Assembly (NCBI GenBank): GCA_949076555.1
Contig: CARUOB010000030.1
Location: forward strand, 1-33,788
Direction: 5' to 3'
Source of the DNA: an uncultured Lachnospiraceae bacterium
GTDB lineage: Bacteria; Bacillota; Clostridia; Lachnospirales; Lachnospiraceae
DNA: 33,788 nucleotides
Position numbers and translations under genes: made by a program. This document shows positions 24,261-33,182 of this stretch, one piece after another. The notes below the pieces were generated by a model. The model was not told where the DNA came from. It did no database searches and saw only the letters and a list, made by a program, of their open reading frames with translations. Positions within the stretch are counted from its first letter, which is position 1. Every line of letters begins with the position of its first letter.

Positions 24261-25034
24261 CTAACCTAACGCCACATCTAAAATCATCATAATGACAAAC
24301 CCGATCGCCACGCCCACAGTTCCCATATTGCTGTGCGTCCCGGCCTGCGCCTCGGGAATCAGTTCCTCCACCACTACATAAATCATCGCTCCGGCCGCAA
24401 AAGCCAAAAATACGGGCAGCGCCGAGACGATCTGTTCCGCCAGCAGAATCGTGACAAGCGCGCCGACGGGTTCCACAATGCCGGACAGCGCCCCGTACAA
24501 AAAAGCCCTCCCTTTGGAAACGCCCTCACTGCGAAGGGGCATGGAAATAATCGCGCCCTCCGGGAAATTCTGGATGGCGATGCCCACCGCAAGGGCAAAG
24601 GCCCCCGCCATGGTAATGCCCGCGTCACCGATCATCGCCCCCGCGAATGTCACGCCCACGGACATGCCTTCCGGAATGTTATGCAGTGTCACCGCAAGGA
24701 CAAGCATGGTCGTTTTTTTTAACGCCGCCTGCACGCCCTCCGGCTCCGTACTCTCCATATGCAGATGCGGAATCACACTGTCCAGCACGAGAAGAAACGC
24801 CATGCCGCCTAAAAAGCCCCCGGCTGCCGGAACCCACGCGACCTGTCCCTGCTCCCCCGCCATGTCGATGGCCGGGATCAGGAGCGACCACACCGAGGCG
24901 GCGATCATCACCCCTGAAGCGAATCCGAGAAGAAGCCTCTCTATCTCCTTATGCATCCCTCTCATAAAAAATACCATGGCTGACCCGAGGGTCGTTCCCG
25001 CAAAGGGTATCAGTAGTCCCGCAAGCAACTGCAT
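24261..25034 (-). CDS. ZIP-family metal transporter
   Basis: The 257-residue protein has about eight helices. The metal-binding helices carry HNIPEG and the paired QNFPEG, the ZIP signatures of helices 4 and 5, and a histidine-bearing loop (VIPHLHMESTEPEG) lies before helix 4. ZIP proteins bring zinc, iron or manganese into the cytoplasm. AAGGAAGG, inside and after the stop of the giant gene, precedes ATG 25034 by about 10 bases, so the two are likely co-transcribed (17-base gap). Confidence 0.93.
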   Translation of the reverse strand: MQLLAGLLIPFAGTTLGSAMVFFMRGMHKEIERLLLGFASGVMIAASVWSLLIPAIDMAGEQGQVAWVPAAGGFLGGMAFLLVLDSVIPHLHMESTEPEGVQAALKKTTMLVLAVTLHNIPEGMSVGVTFAGAMIGDAGITMAGAFALAVGIAIQNFPEGAIISMPLRSEGVSKGRAFLYGALSGIVEPVGALVTILLAEQIVSALPVFLAFAAGAMIYVVVEELIPEAQAGTHSNMGTVGVAIGFVIMMILDVALG

Positions 25035-25051
25035 AATCCGTCTGTCCTTCC

Positions 25052-28000
25052 TTATTTCACTTTTACTTTACACTTGACGGTGACAGGTTTCACATTATCC
25101 GCCTGCTCCGCAAAGAAAACCTGAAACTTCAGGGAATAGGTTCTGCCCTTAACGGCGCGTCCCGTGTCCCTCATGGTAAGCGTCCCCTTCCCATCCTTAT
25201 TATATACATAAGTAAAGGCATCTGTGTTTCCGGAAAGGATCACACGCTCTATCTCCGGCGCAGACGCGCCCTTCAAGACCGCGTCCATATCGATCTCCAC
25301 GGAATTGTAGGAGCCACTGTACATAAGGGCGGTTTTCGGAAAAGCGGTTACCTTCGCGTTTCCCTGCTTCACCTTAAACTTCACGGCGGGCGCTGCAATC
25401 TCCTGCGTCTCTCCGTTAACATTTCTCAGGGTAAGTAACGGCGTAACCGAATACTGATATTTCGTAACAAGCGTTTCGTTTTTCCTTGCCCGCAGTTCGA
25501 TCGTCTTCCCTTCCGCACTCCATGCCGCCCGGAACAGGTGCGCATCCCTGCCCGTCAGTCTGACCTCCCCGCTATCCGGAATATAAAATTCACCGCCAAC
25601 CGCCTTTAAAAATGGCGTCAGCGTCATAAAACTGCCCTCTCTGTCAAGCACGTCGATGCTGCCCTTCGCCGTCAGTTTCACCGCCTTTTCCGGTTCGGTG
25701 TTCACCACCTTTAGGGTCAGCGGCGTTCTCCAGATTTTTCCGTCCTTTGCCGCCTGCACAATATATTTGTAGGAGCCGGACTCCACCGCCTTGTTGTTCA
25801 GCCGGACAAAAACCTGTGCGTCCCGCACGGCAAAGACAATCTGGCTGTTTTGCACCAGTGTCTTCGCCTTTGCATCTTTCGAGTCACAGTAAACGCTCAC
25901 CCGGATGCCCTGATCGGCGCTAAACCTGCCTCCGTCCTTCCATTTCACCGCGGTGGAAACCGCGTCGTATCCTCTGTATGCCGCATCCGCGTTGAGCTGT
26001 AAGGTTTTGTTTTCCAGCGCAATGGCAGGCTGTCCCATATTCACTTTGACCCGAAGGGTATAAGTGATTTTCTCGTTTCTGGCCCAGTTTTCGGTATCGC
26101 TTAAGAGAATCTGCATTTGGAAGCTGTCCGTCTGATTCAGGTTTTCTCCGGTCAGGAGAAGCCCTCCCTTTTCCCGGTCTACCTCCACCCTATAATTTCC
26201 TTTGGCTGTTCCGCTTCTCTTCTCTACGTTCACCGAATCCCAAAAAATACCCCCCGGATTCTTTATGCCGATCCACATTTGCCGGATGCCGTCCTTCGGA
26301 TACAATATCACCTTGTCGGTATCCCAGATAATCTTAGGCATCTTCTTCTCCACGTCTGCCGTAAAGGACGTGGTGTACGACCCCTGCCAGCCTGAAAAGA
26401 AGAGCTGCAGCTTTCCCTTTTTGACGCTTTTTAACGTCGCGCCGTTCTCCGCCTTAATATAATAACACCCGTCTCTTTTTTCTATGCTGTAATCGGCTAA
26501 CCCAGTACATTCCAGTCTTGTCAATATCTCGTCCGTCTCGATCCGCAGCAGACTCTCCTCATTCTTATAGAAAAGATTCAGCTTCCGCTCCTGCCTGACC
26601 TTATAGACCGGATTCTTCGACACCACTTTGACCGTAAGCGGCAGATTATAAGTCGTCCCTCCCGCTGCTGCGCGGATGTTCACCTTATAGGTTCCCGTCT
26701 TCGTGTCGCTTTTTGCCTTTATGAGATAACTGTCCGCAAGCGTTCCTTTTATCAGCGTAAACTTCTTGCTCTTTTCATCGGTCCCCATGGCAGCGGATAT
26801 GATTTCATATTCTTCCCCCTCCGGGCTTTTGGCCGGATAAAGGGATATCCCCACGCCTGTGGTCTGCCTGAGGTTCAGTGTAACGCTCTCGTCGCTCAGA
26901 CCGGGCTGCGCGTCTCCCACGACCAGACGGATTGTCCGCGACGTCTTCCCGGCGTCGTTTCCGGTCAGTGTAATCTCCGCCGTGCCCGCCGCCTTGACAG
27001 TCAGGGAAACGGTAAAGCCATCCGCCGCGGCAGCCGTCGATTTCACCGCCACCACTTTCGTGTTGCCGCTCTTTGCCGTCACCCTTGTGGCCCCCGGCAG
27101 GGTCAGTATAGTTTTACTGTCGTTTTCTGTCTGAAAATCGGAGAGCAGCCCTGTGTACGTTTCAATCGCCCGTTCTGTGCCGTCGTCCGAAGCGTCCACA
27201 CGGGTAAAGCGCTCCACACTCTTTACCGTCAATGTGCCTTCCGCCTCTTTTACCGTAATCTTCACACTGGCGTTATAGGTTTTTGCGCCAAGTTTTAGGC
27301 TGGCCCTCACCGTGGCGCTGCCCACACTTTTGGCCGTAAGTTTCGCGCCGTCCGCCGTGCGCTCCACGGAAACCACATCCGGATTGTTGTTGCTCCATGT
27401 GGTCATCCCGTCTATTTCCCGCAGAATTGCCTCTTTCTGTTTCCGGAACCAGGCATTCGTTTTAAAATCACTGTTATTCTCGATCTGTTCCAACGCTTCC
27501 GCAAACGAATAGTTTACATAACACTCGGCATTCTGTCTGATGGCAAGCGCGGCATTCTCTATTTCTTTTCCCGCCTCCGTCCGCATACCGATGGAAATGC
27601 TTTCCACTGTCAGGAAATACACTTCCAGAAGCCGCTCCGCGGGCGCAATATTGCCTCCCGCATCCGCAGGCCGGTACAGCGCAGCAAATTTTTTCGTCTT
27701 TCCCCCTGTAAACTGTGTCAGCGCCGTGTCCGGCTCCTTCCAGCTCCAGCCTTCCGGCAGCGCCACATCCCGCAGAACAGTCTGTATATTGGTCAGGGCA
27801 GCCGGCCGGGGTATGTTTCCCTCCTCCGGCTCAGCTTCCGCCCGCACCGTCACTGTGCAGGACGTCTCCGCCGTCTTTCCGTCACTGTCCGTCACCGGAT
27901 TTCCTTCCTCGTTTACAATCACGGCAGAAATCTGCGTTTCACCTGCGCCAACCGCAGTCACGGTAACCGTATTTCCGCTGATTGTCTCCGCCAATGTGCC

Positions 28001-30403
28001 CGGTTCTGTCTCCGCACCTGATCCTTCTCCTGTGTCCGCCTCTTCTTTCGCGCCCGGCACATCATCCACCGTAAACGCTGCAACCGCCGGGTCGCCGGAT
28101 GTCCATTTCACGTAACTCTGTCCCCGGTTCACCCACTTGCTGTCCGACGGCGAAAAGTATAGCCAAAGCTGCCTGCTTTCCCTCTGCGGATTCCCGTCCG
28201 CATCGTTCTTTATGGTAAGCGTGCAGTCCTTCTCCCGCAGTTCCATCTGCGGCAGCTTGGAATCTTCCACCTTCACCACACATTTCAGCACAGCCAGTCC
28301 GTCGTCCACATCCGCCCAGATCAGCGTCTCCCCCACAGCCAGAGGCGTGACGGTGCCGTCCTGATCCACCACGGCCACGCTCTCGTTTTCACTGATCCAT
28401 CTGATCGGGTCTGTGGCCGGTCCACCTTTCCAGACCGTATCTCCGGCTGACTCTCTGTCCATAACGGTGAGTCGACCCGCTCCGGGATTCATGGTCAGAT
28501 CAAAGGACAGCCTGTATGTTTTTGTCTCCTCGTCAAAGGAAAATCCCACCGCATCCGACTGGAGGGAATAATTCGACACTTTGACGGTACATACCCCCTG
28601 TACGCCGTTCGTCGCCGTGGCGGAAATCTCCGTCGTTCCCACGCCCACAGCCACAACTCTGCCGCTGTCGTCCACCGTGGCAACCGACTCGTCCTTGCTC
28701 TTCCAGACCAGCGTCTTATCCCGCGCATTTCCGGGATTCACCGTGGCAGTCAGCGTATCTTCCTGTTTCCCCTCCACACCTTTGAGCAAATGGAGTGTAT
28801 CCTTATTTAATACGATCTCCGACACCTCAGCCGGTTCCTCCGTCAGAGAAAAGAAATCCACGTTATAGCTGATCGTCGTTTCCTTTCCGTCCTTCAGCTT
28901 AATGCCGCTGACCGTCACCTGAAACCGGGAATTTTTATCATATTTTACGTTATTTGGACGGAAAATAATGCAGTTTGGCATCCCATAGTATTCGACATTT
29001 ACCTTGAAAACGCCGGTCGCCTTGGAGCCAGAGAATGTCCAGCTTTTCTTGTTGGTAATATCCTTAAGCGTCACATTCACATCCTGAAAGCTCGCCTTTG
29101 TGTAATCGCTGCCAAGACTCAGCGTCCACGGCGTCCCAGAACCGTTCATCAGCTCGATGGGCATGTTCTGCGCAGGCCACGCCACATAATCCGTAATCCC
29201 GCTGCCCTTGCTGTCAAAGGCATACATGGCCGAGTAAGAGCCCACCGCACCAAAGCCCGTCTGTGTCATGGAGGGGTTTAAAACCCATCTTCTATGACCC
29301 ATTCGGTCAACATTAGATGCGTCCCCATCGTACATCCAGCCGCCCAGCAGACTCTTTGCCAGATTGCCATACCCGGCCGCAAGATTGCCTTTGGCACACC
29401 CCTCTTGTCCCTTCTCATAAAGGTCTGTCGGGAATCCGTCCGGCTTCGCCGGTTTATGATCCAGCTTGCCGTTGACACGGCCTAGCAGCGCACCCGCCTG
29501 GGCCTTCTCCGTATAGTCCTCGCTCAGCGTCACATCCGCCGGAACGCCCGCCACATAGCGGATAAAGTTCAAAAGATTCAGCGCGTTCTCCAAACTTTCA
29601 TCCGAAAGATGCCCCGCCTTATAGGGCGCTTTGACAGAAGGCTCCACACTGTAACCGTTTGACACATCTAAACTCCAAGGATATTCCCTGTAGCGGTCAA
29701 TGATCTCCCCCACGTCCGGCGTCCGGTGTCTGTTATCCTCCGCCATGGGGGATATCCCGTCAACGGAATACGCCGCGTAACCGGACGATGTCTCCGTCAA
29801 AAGGGGCGCTTCACCAAGTGTCGGTTCGCCGTTCCAGTCCTCCGGAACCTGCTCTCCCTCATCCCCTGTCGTATTTTCGGAAACCGTATTCTCCGACACC
29901 GTCGGCTCCGCCGCAGAAATGTCCTCTTTCTCTTCCCCGTCAGGCGTCTCCGTCTTTTCGGGCATCGGGTTTTCGCTCTCCCCGGGTGTTTCCTGCTCTT
30001 CCGGCGCAGGATTTTCTCCCCCCTCCGGCATCTCCGATTCCTCCGGTGCAGAATTTTCTTCCTCTCCGGACATCTCCGACTCCTCCGGTGCGGGCGGTTC
30101 TTCCTCTCCGGGCCTCTTCGACTCCTCCGGTGCGGACGGCTCTTCCTCTCCGGATGTTTCCGACTTCCCCGGTACAGGATTCTCTCCCGTCCCGGATGTT
30201 TCCGGCTCCTTTGACGCGGGGTTTTGTCCACCCTCCGGCTTCTCCGGCCCTTCCGGCGCGGCGACAGCCGTATTTTCCAATCCCGTCTCCGGCGCCGCAT
30301 ACACGTTCCCCAGCATTCCTTCTGCCCACAACACCGCCGCCAGCAGAATCGGCAGCGTTCTTTTCCATTTTCTTCTATTTCCTGTTCTCTGCATCATCAA
30401 CAC
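25052..30403 (-). CDS. Giant secreted CAP-domain protein with Ig-like domains
   Basis: The 1783-residue protein starts GTG 30403 (AGAGGA 4-5 bases upstream; TTG and ATG just after are alternatives). A signal peptide ends near VYA-APE (residue 36). Next come a Pro/Glu-rich region with seven 14-residue repeats (55-152), an acidic linker, and a CAP/SCP domain (about 270-400: NALNLLNFIRYVAG, GHRRWVLNP). Several Big_2 immunoglobulin-like units follow (for example LVWKSKDESVATVDDSGRVV, IRWISENESVAVVDQDGTVT, WSNNNPDVVSV), then about 700 residues of beta-rich repeats I cannot name. It ends VKCKVKVK with no LPXTG, SLH or choline-binding motif. CAP proteins in bacteria act in envelope or adhesion roles that are mostly unclear. 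It overlaps the YjbR-like gene by 29 bases and is 17 bases from the ZIP gene. Confidence 0.88.
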   Translation of the reverse strand: MLMMQRTGNRRKWKRTLPILLAAVLWAEGMLGNVYAAPETGLENTAVAAPEGPEKPEGGQNPASKEPETSGTGENPVPGKSETSGEEEPSAPEESKRPGEEEPPAPEESEMSGEEENSAPEESEMPEGGENPAPEEQETPGESENPMPEKTETPDGEEKEDISAAEPTVSENTVSENTTGDEGEQVPEDWNGEPTLGEAPLLTETSSGYAAYSVDGISPMAEDNRHRTPDVGEIIDRYREYPWSLDVSNGYSVEPSVKAPYKAGHLSDESLENALNLLNFIRYVAGVPADVTLSEDYTEKAQAGALLGRVNGKLDHKPAKPDGFPTDLYEKGQEGCAKGNLAAGYGNLAKSLLGGWMYDGDASNVDRMGHRRWVLNPSMTQTGFGAVGSYSAMYAFDSKGSGITDYVAWPAQNMPIELMNGSGTPWTLSLGSDYTKASFQDVNVTLKDITNKKSWTFSGSKATGVFKVNVEYYGMPNCIIFRPNNVKYDKNSRFQVTVSGIKLKDGKETTISYNVDFFSLTEEPAEVSEIVLNKDTLHLLKGVEGKQEDTLTATVNPGNARDKTLVWKSKDESVATVDDSGRVVAVGVGTTEISATATNGVQGVCTVKVSNYSLQSDAVGFSFDEETKTYRLSFDLTMNPGAGRLTVMDRESAGDTVWKGGPATDPIRWISENESVAVVDQDGTVTPLAVGETLIWADVDDGLAVLKCVVKVEDSKLPQMELREKDCTLTIKNDADGNPQRESRQLWLYFSPSDSKWVNRGQSYVKWTSGDPAVAAFTVDDVPGAKEEADTGEGSGAETEPGTLAETISGNTVTVTAVGAGETQISAVIVNEEGNPVTDSDGKTAETSCTVTVRAEAEPEEGNIPRPAALTNIQTVLRDVALPEGWSWKEPDTALTQFTGGKTKKFAALYRPADAGGNIAPAERLLEVYFLTVESISIGMRTEAGKEIENAALAIRQNAECYVNYSFAEALEQIENNSDFKTNAWFRKQKEAILREIDGMTTWSNNNPDVVSVERTADGAKLTAKSVGSATVRASLKLGAKTYNASVKITVKEAEGTLTVKSVERFTRVDASDDGTERAIETYTGLLSDFQTENDSKTILTLPGATRVTAKSGNTKVVAVKSTAAAADGFTVSLTVKAAGTAEITLTGNDAGKTSRTIRLVVGDAQPGLSDESVTLNLRQTTGVGISLYPAKSPEGEEYEIISAAMGTDEKSKKFTLIKGTLADSYLIKAKSDTKTGTYKVNIRAAAGGTTYNLPLTVKVVSKNPVYKVRQERKLNLFYKNEESLLRIETDEILTRLECTGLADYSIEKRDGCYYIKAENGATLKSVKKGKLQLFFSGWQGSYTTSFTADVEKKMPKIIWDTDKVILYPKDGIRQMWIGIKNPGGIFWDSVNVEKRSGTAKGNYRVEVDREKGGLLLTGENLNQTDSFQMQILLSDTENWARNEKITYTLRVKVNMGQPAIALENKTLQLNADAAYRGYDAVSTAVKWKDGGRFSADQGIRVSVYCDSKDAKAKTLVQNSQIVFAVRDAQVFVRLNNKAVESGSYKYIVQAAKDGKIWRTPLTLKVVNTEPEKAVKLTAKGSIDVLDREGSFMTLTPFLKAVGGEFYIPDSGEVRLTGRDAHLFRAAWSAEGKTIELRARKNETLVTKYQYSVTPLLTLRNVNGETQEIAAPAVKFKVKQGNAKVTAFPKTALMYSGSYNSVEIDMDAVLKGASAPEIERVILSGNTDAFTYVYNKDGKGTLTMRDTGRAVKGRTYSLKFQVFFAEQADNVKPVTVKCKVKVK
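29948..30241 (-). repeat. Seven 42-bp repeats coding 14-residue Pro/Glu units
   Basis: Residues 55-152 of the giant protein divide exactly into seven 14-residue units, for example TSGEEEPSAPEESK, RPGEEEPPAPEESE and MSGEEENSAPEESE. An eighth, decayed unit follows (TPDGEEKEDISAAE). The units differ at several codons, so the array is old rather than a recent expansion. It probably forms a stalk that crosses the cell wall. Confidence 0.85.
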
Positions 30404-30749
30404 GCGTTCCTCTTCTTTTTCCTCCGATCACCAGATCATAGCTTTCCGCAATCATACGCCTGATGTCCTCATCGGGTATCGTACCGTCTAAAACCACCGT
30501 ATTCCAATGTTCCTTATTCTGATGATAGCCCGGCAGCACGGACGCATAAGTCTGCCGCCAGAAATCACGCCACGCCGGGTCCACCTTGATATTGATCCGC
30601 ATGGAACCCTGATATTCATAAGTCCATAAAAATGCTTTTTTATTCCCGCTGCATCTCACCAGCACCCAATTGGTATCGTGAAACGGCATGTCCTGATAGA
30701 CGTCCGGAAACGTCATGCCATATTGCAGCGCCTCTTCTCTTGTCGTCAT
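30375..30749 (-). CDS. MmcQ/YjbR-like protein
   Basis: The 124-residue protein matches the YjbR fold: FPDVYQDMPFHDTNWVLVRC near the start, KKAFLWTYEY, INIKVDP, then the hallmark LPGYHQNKEHWNTVVLDGTI and IRRMIAESYDLV. The fold resembles CyaY and MotA C-terminal DNA-binding domains; the biological role is unknown. The nearest GGAGG is 17 bases before ATG 30749, an unusually long spacing, so translation may be weak. The 3' end runs 29 bases into the giant gene. A good promoter stands at 30812-30841, so it may be the first gene of a five-gene transcript. Confidence 0.9.
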   Translation of the reverse strand: MTTREEALQYGMTFPDVYQDMPFHDTNWVLVRCSGNKKAFLWTYEYQGSMRINIKVDPAWRDFWRQTYASVLPGYHQNKEHWNTVVLDGTIPDEDIRRMIAESYDLVIGGKRRGTRVDDAENRK

Positions 30750-30811
30750 AGCTGCTTTTCAAACTTCCTCCCGTCTGAGGTATGATTTTGGCCTTTCACC
30801 CCAGTGTTTCA

Positions 30812-30841
30812 AGTATACCACTTACACAGCCGCCTTTTCAA
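30812..30841 (-). promoter_or_regulatory. Promoter of the YjbR-giant-ZIP gene run
   Basis: On the minus strand TTGAAA (30836-30841) and TATACT (30812-30817) are 18 bases apart. Genes from 30749 down to 21733 follow on the same strand with gaps of at most 46 bases and no obvious hairpin terminator between them, so this could drive all five. Confidence 0.6.
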
Positions 30842-30922
30842 CGATTTTTCCCTGGACGCCTTACTCCAAAATATCTCAGGTTTATTTGGTCACACAATTC
30901 CTGCACCATTCTCAAAATCAGC

Positions 30923-30952
30923 TTTACCGTCACACTTTGTCTGTAGTATAGT
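30923..30952 (+). promoter_or_regulatory. Candidate promoter of glutamine synthetase
   Basis: TTTACC (30923-30928) and TATAGT (30947-30952) are 18 bases apart. The predicted start would leave about 70 bases of leader before ATG 31030. No GlnR-type box was recognised. Confidence 0.45.
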
Positions 30953-31029
30953 GTAGTTATACATACAATTCAGGCTTGTGCCGTTTCCCAGAGGCACGCT
31001 GCTGAATAAGCAAAGAGAGGGATATGTTT

Positions 31030-32457
31030 ATGGACAAAAGTGCAGAAATCAGAAAACTGTGTCAGGAGAAGGAGATCCGCATGATCGACTTCAAAATGAC
31101 CGACATCGACGGACGCTGGCGTCACATCACCATACCGGTGGAGCGGTTCGACGAAAATGTCTTCGTCTACGGGATCGGCTTCGACGGTTCCAACTACGGG
31201 TACGCGCCCGTTGAGAAGAGCGACATGGTCTTCCTGCCGGACCCCGATACCGCTTATGTAGATCCTTTCGCGGATGTGCCCACGCTGACCATGTGCGGCA
31301 ACGTCTGTGTCATCGGAAAAGGGGAAAACACCCCCTTCGACCAGTATCCGAAGAATGTGACCCTGCGGGCCATGGATTACATGAAAAAGACCGGCGTGGC
31401 AGATGAAATGGTGATCGGACCCGAGTTTGAATTTTATCTGTTCGACTCCGCCCGCTACGAAGTGTCGCAAAAGCAGTGCGCCTATCAGATCGACACCAGA
31501 CAGGCTGACTGGAACTGTCGGCTGGATACTCCCGGCAACAACGGCTATGAAGTAACCCACGGCGGCTACCACATCGCCGCGCCCCAGGATGTGGGCTATG
31601 ATCTGCGCAGCCGCATCTGTATGGAAATGGAAGATTGGGGCATCAAAGTCAAATACCACCATCACGAAGTAGGCGGCCCCGGCCAGATGGAGATCGAGGT
31701 GGAATTGGCCGATATGCCCACCATGGCCGACAATACCATGATTATCAAATATATCATCAAAAACATGGCTGCCAGAGAAGGCAAAACGGCCACCTTCCTG
31801 CCCAAACCCATCTATAAGGAAGCGGGCAGCGGCCTCCATGTACATATGCTGCTTAAGAAGGACGGCACTCCCGTCTTCTACGACGAGAACGGCTACTCCG
31901 GCTTAAGCCAGACCGCCCACTATTTTATCGGCGGCCTGCTCTCCCACATCGCGTCGCTGTGCGCCTTCACCAACCCTTCCACCAACTCCTTCAAGCGGCT
32001 GGTGCCCGGGTATGAGGCTCCCGTGACCGTCGGCTACGCCACCTCCAACCGCAGCGCGGTGATCCGTATTCCCGCCTACGCGAAGTCCCCGGAGGCCAAA
32101 CGTTTCGAGCTGAGAAACCCGGACGCCACCGCCAATCCCTACTACGCTTACGCGGCGATTCTGATGGCGGGCTTAGACGGCATCGAGAAGAAGATCGATC
32201 CCGCGGCGAACGGCTGGGGGCCTTACGACTTTAACCTCTACACACTCTCCGCCGAGGAGCAGAAAAAAATCAAGGGGCTTCCCAAATCGCTGGAGGAAGC
32301 GCTGGATGCGCTGGAAAAAGACCACGACTATCTGACAAAGGACGGGGTGTTCCCGGAGCGGCTGATTGACGTGTGGATTGCAAGAAAGCGCGCCGAGGCG
32401 AAGGAAGCCGGACAGATTCCCACGCCTGCGGAGTTTATGATGTATTATGATCTCTAA
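31030..32457 (+). CDS. glnA: Glutamine synthetase type I
   Basis: The 475-residue enzyme makes glutamine from glutamate, ammonia and ATP. Signatures: FDGSNYGY (beta-grasp side), the metal-binding GPEFEFYLFD, KYHHHEVGGPGQMEIEVE, the ATP-site KPIYKEAGSGLHVHM, the flap NPSTNSFKRLVPGYEAPV and RIPAYAKSPEAKRFELRNPD. The C-terminus (NLYTLSAEEQKKIKGLPKSL, then TPAEFMMYYDL) looks more like the beta-type enzymes of E. coli than the shorter Bacillus enzyme, and the tyrosine at the adenylylation position is kept (NLY). GAGG lies 9 bases before ATG 31030 and only 3 before ATG 31024, so 31030 is preferred. It is a single-gene unit with its own terminator. Confidence 0.93.
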   Translation: MDKSAEIRKLCQEKEIRMIDFKMTDIDGRWRHITIPVERFDENVFVYGIGFDGSNYGYAPVEKSDMVFLPDPDTAYVDPFADVPTLTMCGNVCVIGKGENTPFDQYPKNVTLRAMDYMKKTGVADEMVIGPEFEFYLFDSARYEVSQKQCAYQIDTRQADWNCRLDTPGNNGYEVTHGGYHIAAPQDVGYDLRSRICMEMEDWGIKVKYHHHEVGGPGQMEIEVELADMPTMADNTMIIKYIIKNMAAREGKTATFLPKPIYKEAGSGLHVHMLLKKDGTPVFYDENGYSGLSQTAHYFIGGLLSHIASLCAFTNPSTNSFKRLVPGYEAPVTVGYATSNRSAVIRIPAYAKSPEAKRFELRNPDATANPYYAYAAILMAGLDGIEKKIDPAANGWGPYDFNLYTLSAEEQKKIKGLPKSLEEALDALEKDHDYLTKDGVFPERLIDVWIARKRAEAKEAGQIPTPAEFMMYYDL

Positions 32458-32490
32458 TCGGAATGATCTCTAAGAGTGTTCACGGACTTG

Positions 32491-32521
32491 GCACGGGGCG
32501 GGTTTCCCGCCCCTGCTTTTT
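32491..32521 (+). terminator. Terminator of glutamine synthetase
   Basis: GGGGCGGG (32495-32502) and CCCGCCCC (32506-32513) pair over a 3-base loop; GCA and TGC extend the stem across a one-base bulge. CTTTTT follows. This is the clearest intrinsic terminator in the window and separates glnA from the YdeI-like gene. Confidence 0.88.
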
Positions 32522-32536
32522 CACAGGAGGACGATA

Positions 32537-33097
32537 ATGAGCGATATCCTGACATTTGCCAGCAGAGAAGAATTTAGAAACTGGCTTTCCGACAACTGCC
32601 TCTCAGAAGACGGCGTCTGGCTTTTGTTCGGCAAGGCAGGCGGACCGAAAACGTTAAAGGCCGGGGAAGCCCTTGAAGAGGCTCTCTGCTTCGGCTGGAT
32701 CGACGGCCAGATGCAGAGCATCGACGAGAAAAGTTACAAAAAATATTTTTCCATGCGCAGGGAAAACAGCAAGTGGTCGGAGAAAAACAAGACTCTGGTC
32801 AGAGAGCTGGAAGCGCGCGGCATTATGACTGACCACGGCAGAAAGAAAATAGAGGAAGCCAAACAAAACGGCCAGTGGGATAAACCAAAACCCGCGGCGG
32901 TCACGGAGGAGCAGATTGCGCAGCTCTCCGCCCTGTTAAAAGAGTACGAGCCTGCCTACACGAATTTTCAGGCAATGTCCCCTTCCGTGAAGAAAACATA
33001 CATGAAAGCCTATCTCGACGCAAAGACAGACGCCGGGCGCGAAAAACGGATCGCATGGATGGTGGATCGGCTGAACCGGAATTTGAAGCCGATGTAA
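32537..33097 (+). CDS. YdeI/OmdA-like protein
   Basis: The 186-residue protein matches the YdeI/OmpD-associated family: FASREEFRNWLSDNCLSEDG at the start, the core EALEEALCFGWIDGQMQSID, SMRRENSKWSEKNKTLVREL, and a C-terminal helical OmdA domain (LKEYEPAYTNFQAMSPSVKK, then REKRIAWMVDRLNRN). Relatives are linked to resistance to cationic peptides in Salmonella and Bacillus, but the mechanism is unclear. AGGAGGACGATA precedes ATG 32537. The gene stands alone, 80 bases after glnA and beyond its terminator. Confidence 0.88.
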   Translation: MSDILTFASREEFRNWLSDNCLSEDGVWLLFGKAGGPKTLKAGEALEEALCFGWIDGQMQSIDEKSYKKYFSMRRENSKWSEKNKTLVRELEARGIMTDHGRKKIEEAKQNGQWDKPKPAAVTEEQIAQLSALLKEYEPAYTNFQAMSPSVKKTYMKAYLDAKTDAGREKRIAWMVDRLNRNLKPM

Positions 33098-33153
33098 CAG
33101 TGATGCAGGAAGAGCATATAGATTTCATGTTTCTATATGCTCTAACACTGTTA
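33095..33153. repeat. Long imperfect stem-loop between converging genes
   Basis: AGAGCATATAGA (33111-33122) and TCTATATGCTCT (33132-33143) pair perfectly (12 bp). An outer stem, TAACAGTG (33095-33102) with CACTGTTA (33146-33153), encloses it across an internal loop. The YdeI-like stop codon is in the outer arm. No clean T-run follows on either strand. It may be a weak terminator or a small dispersed repeat. Confidence 0.55.
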
Positions 33154-33182
33154 CTATATTTGATTTTGATTGATATGATTCA

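Noticed and set aside
24258..24290. DtxR-like TTAGGTTAG sequence upstream of the aldo/keto reductase gene
   Set aside because: It is part of the coding end of the ZIP gene (last codons and stop), and there is no inverted partner half-site.
29726..30491. Plus-strand Ser/Pro/Arg-rich frames opposite the start of the giant protein gene
   Set aside because: They are the reverse complement of the 42-bp Pro/Glu repeat array; the repeats keep several frames open by composition alone.
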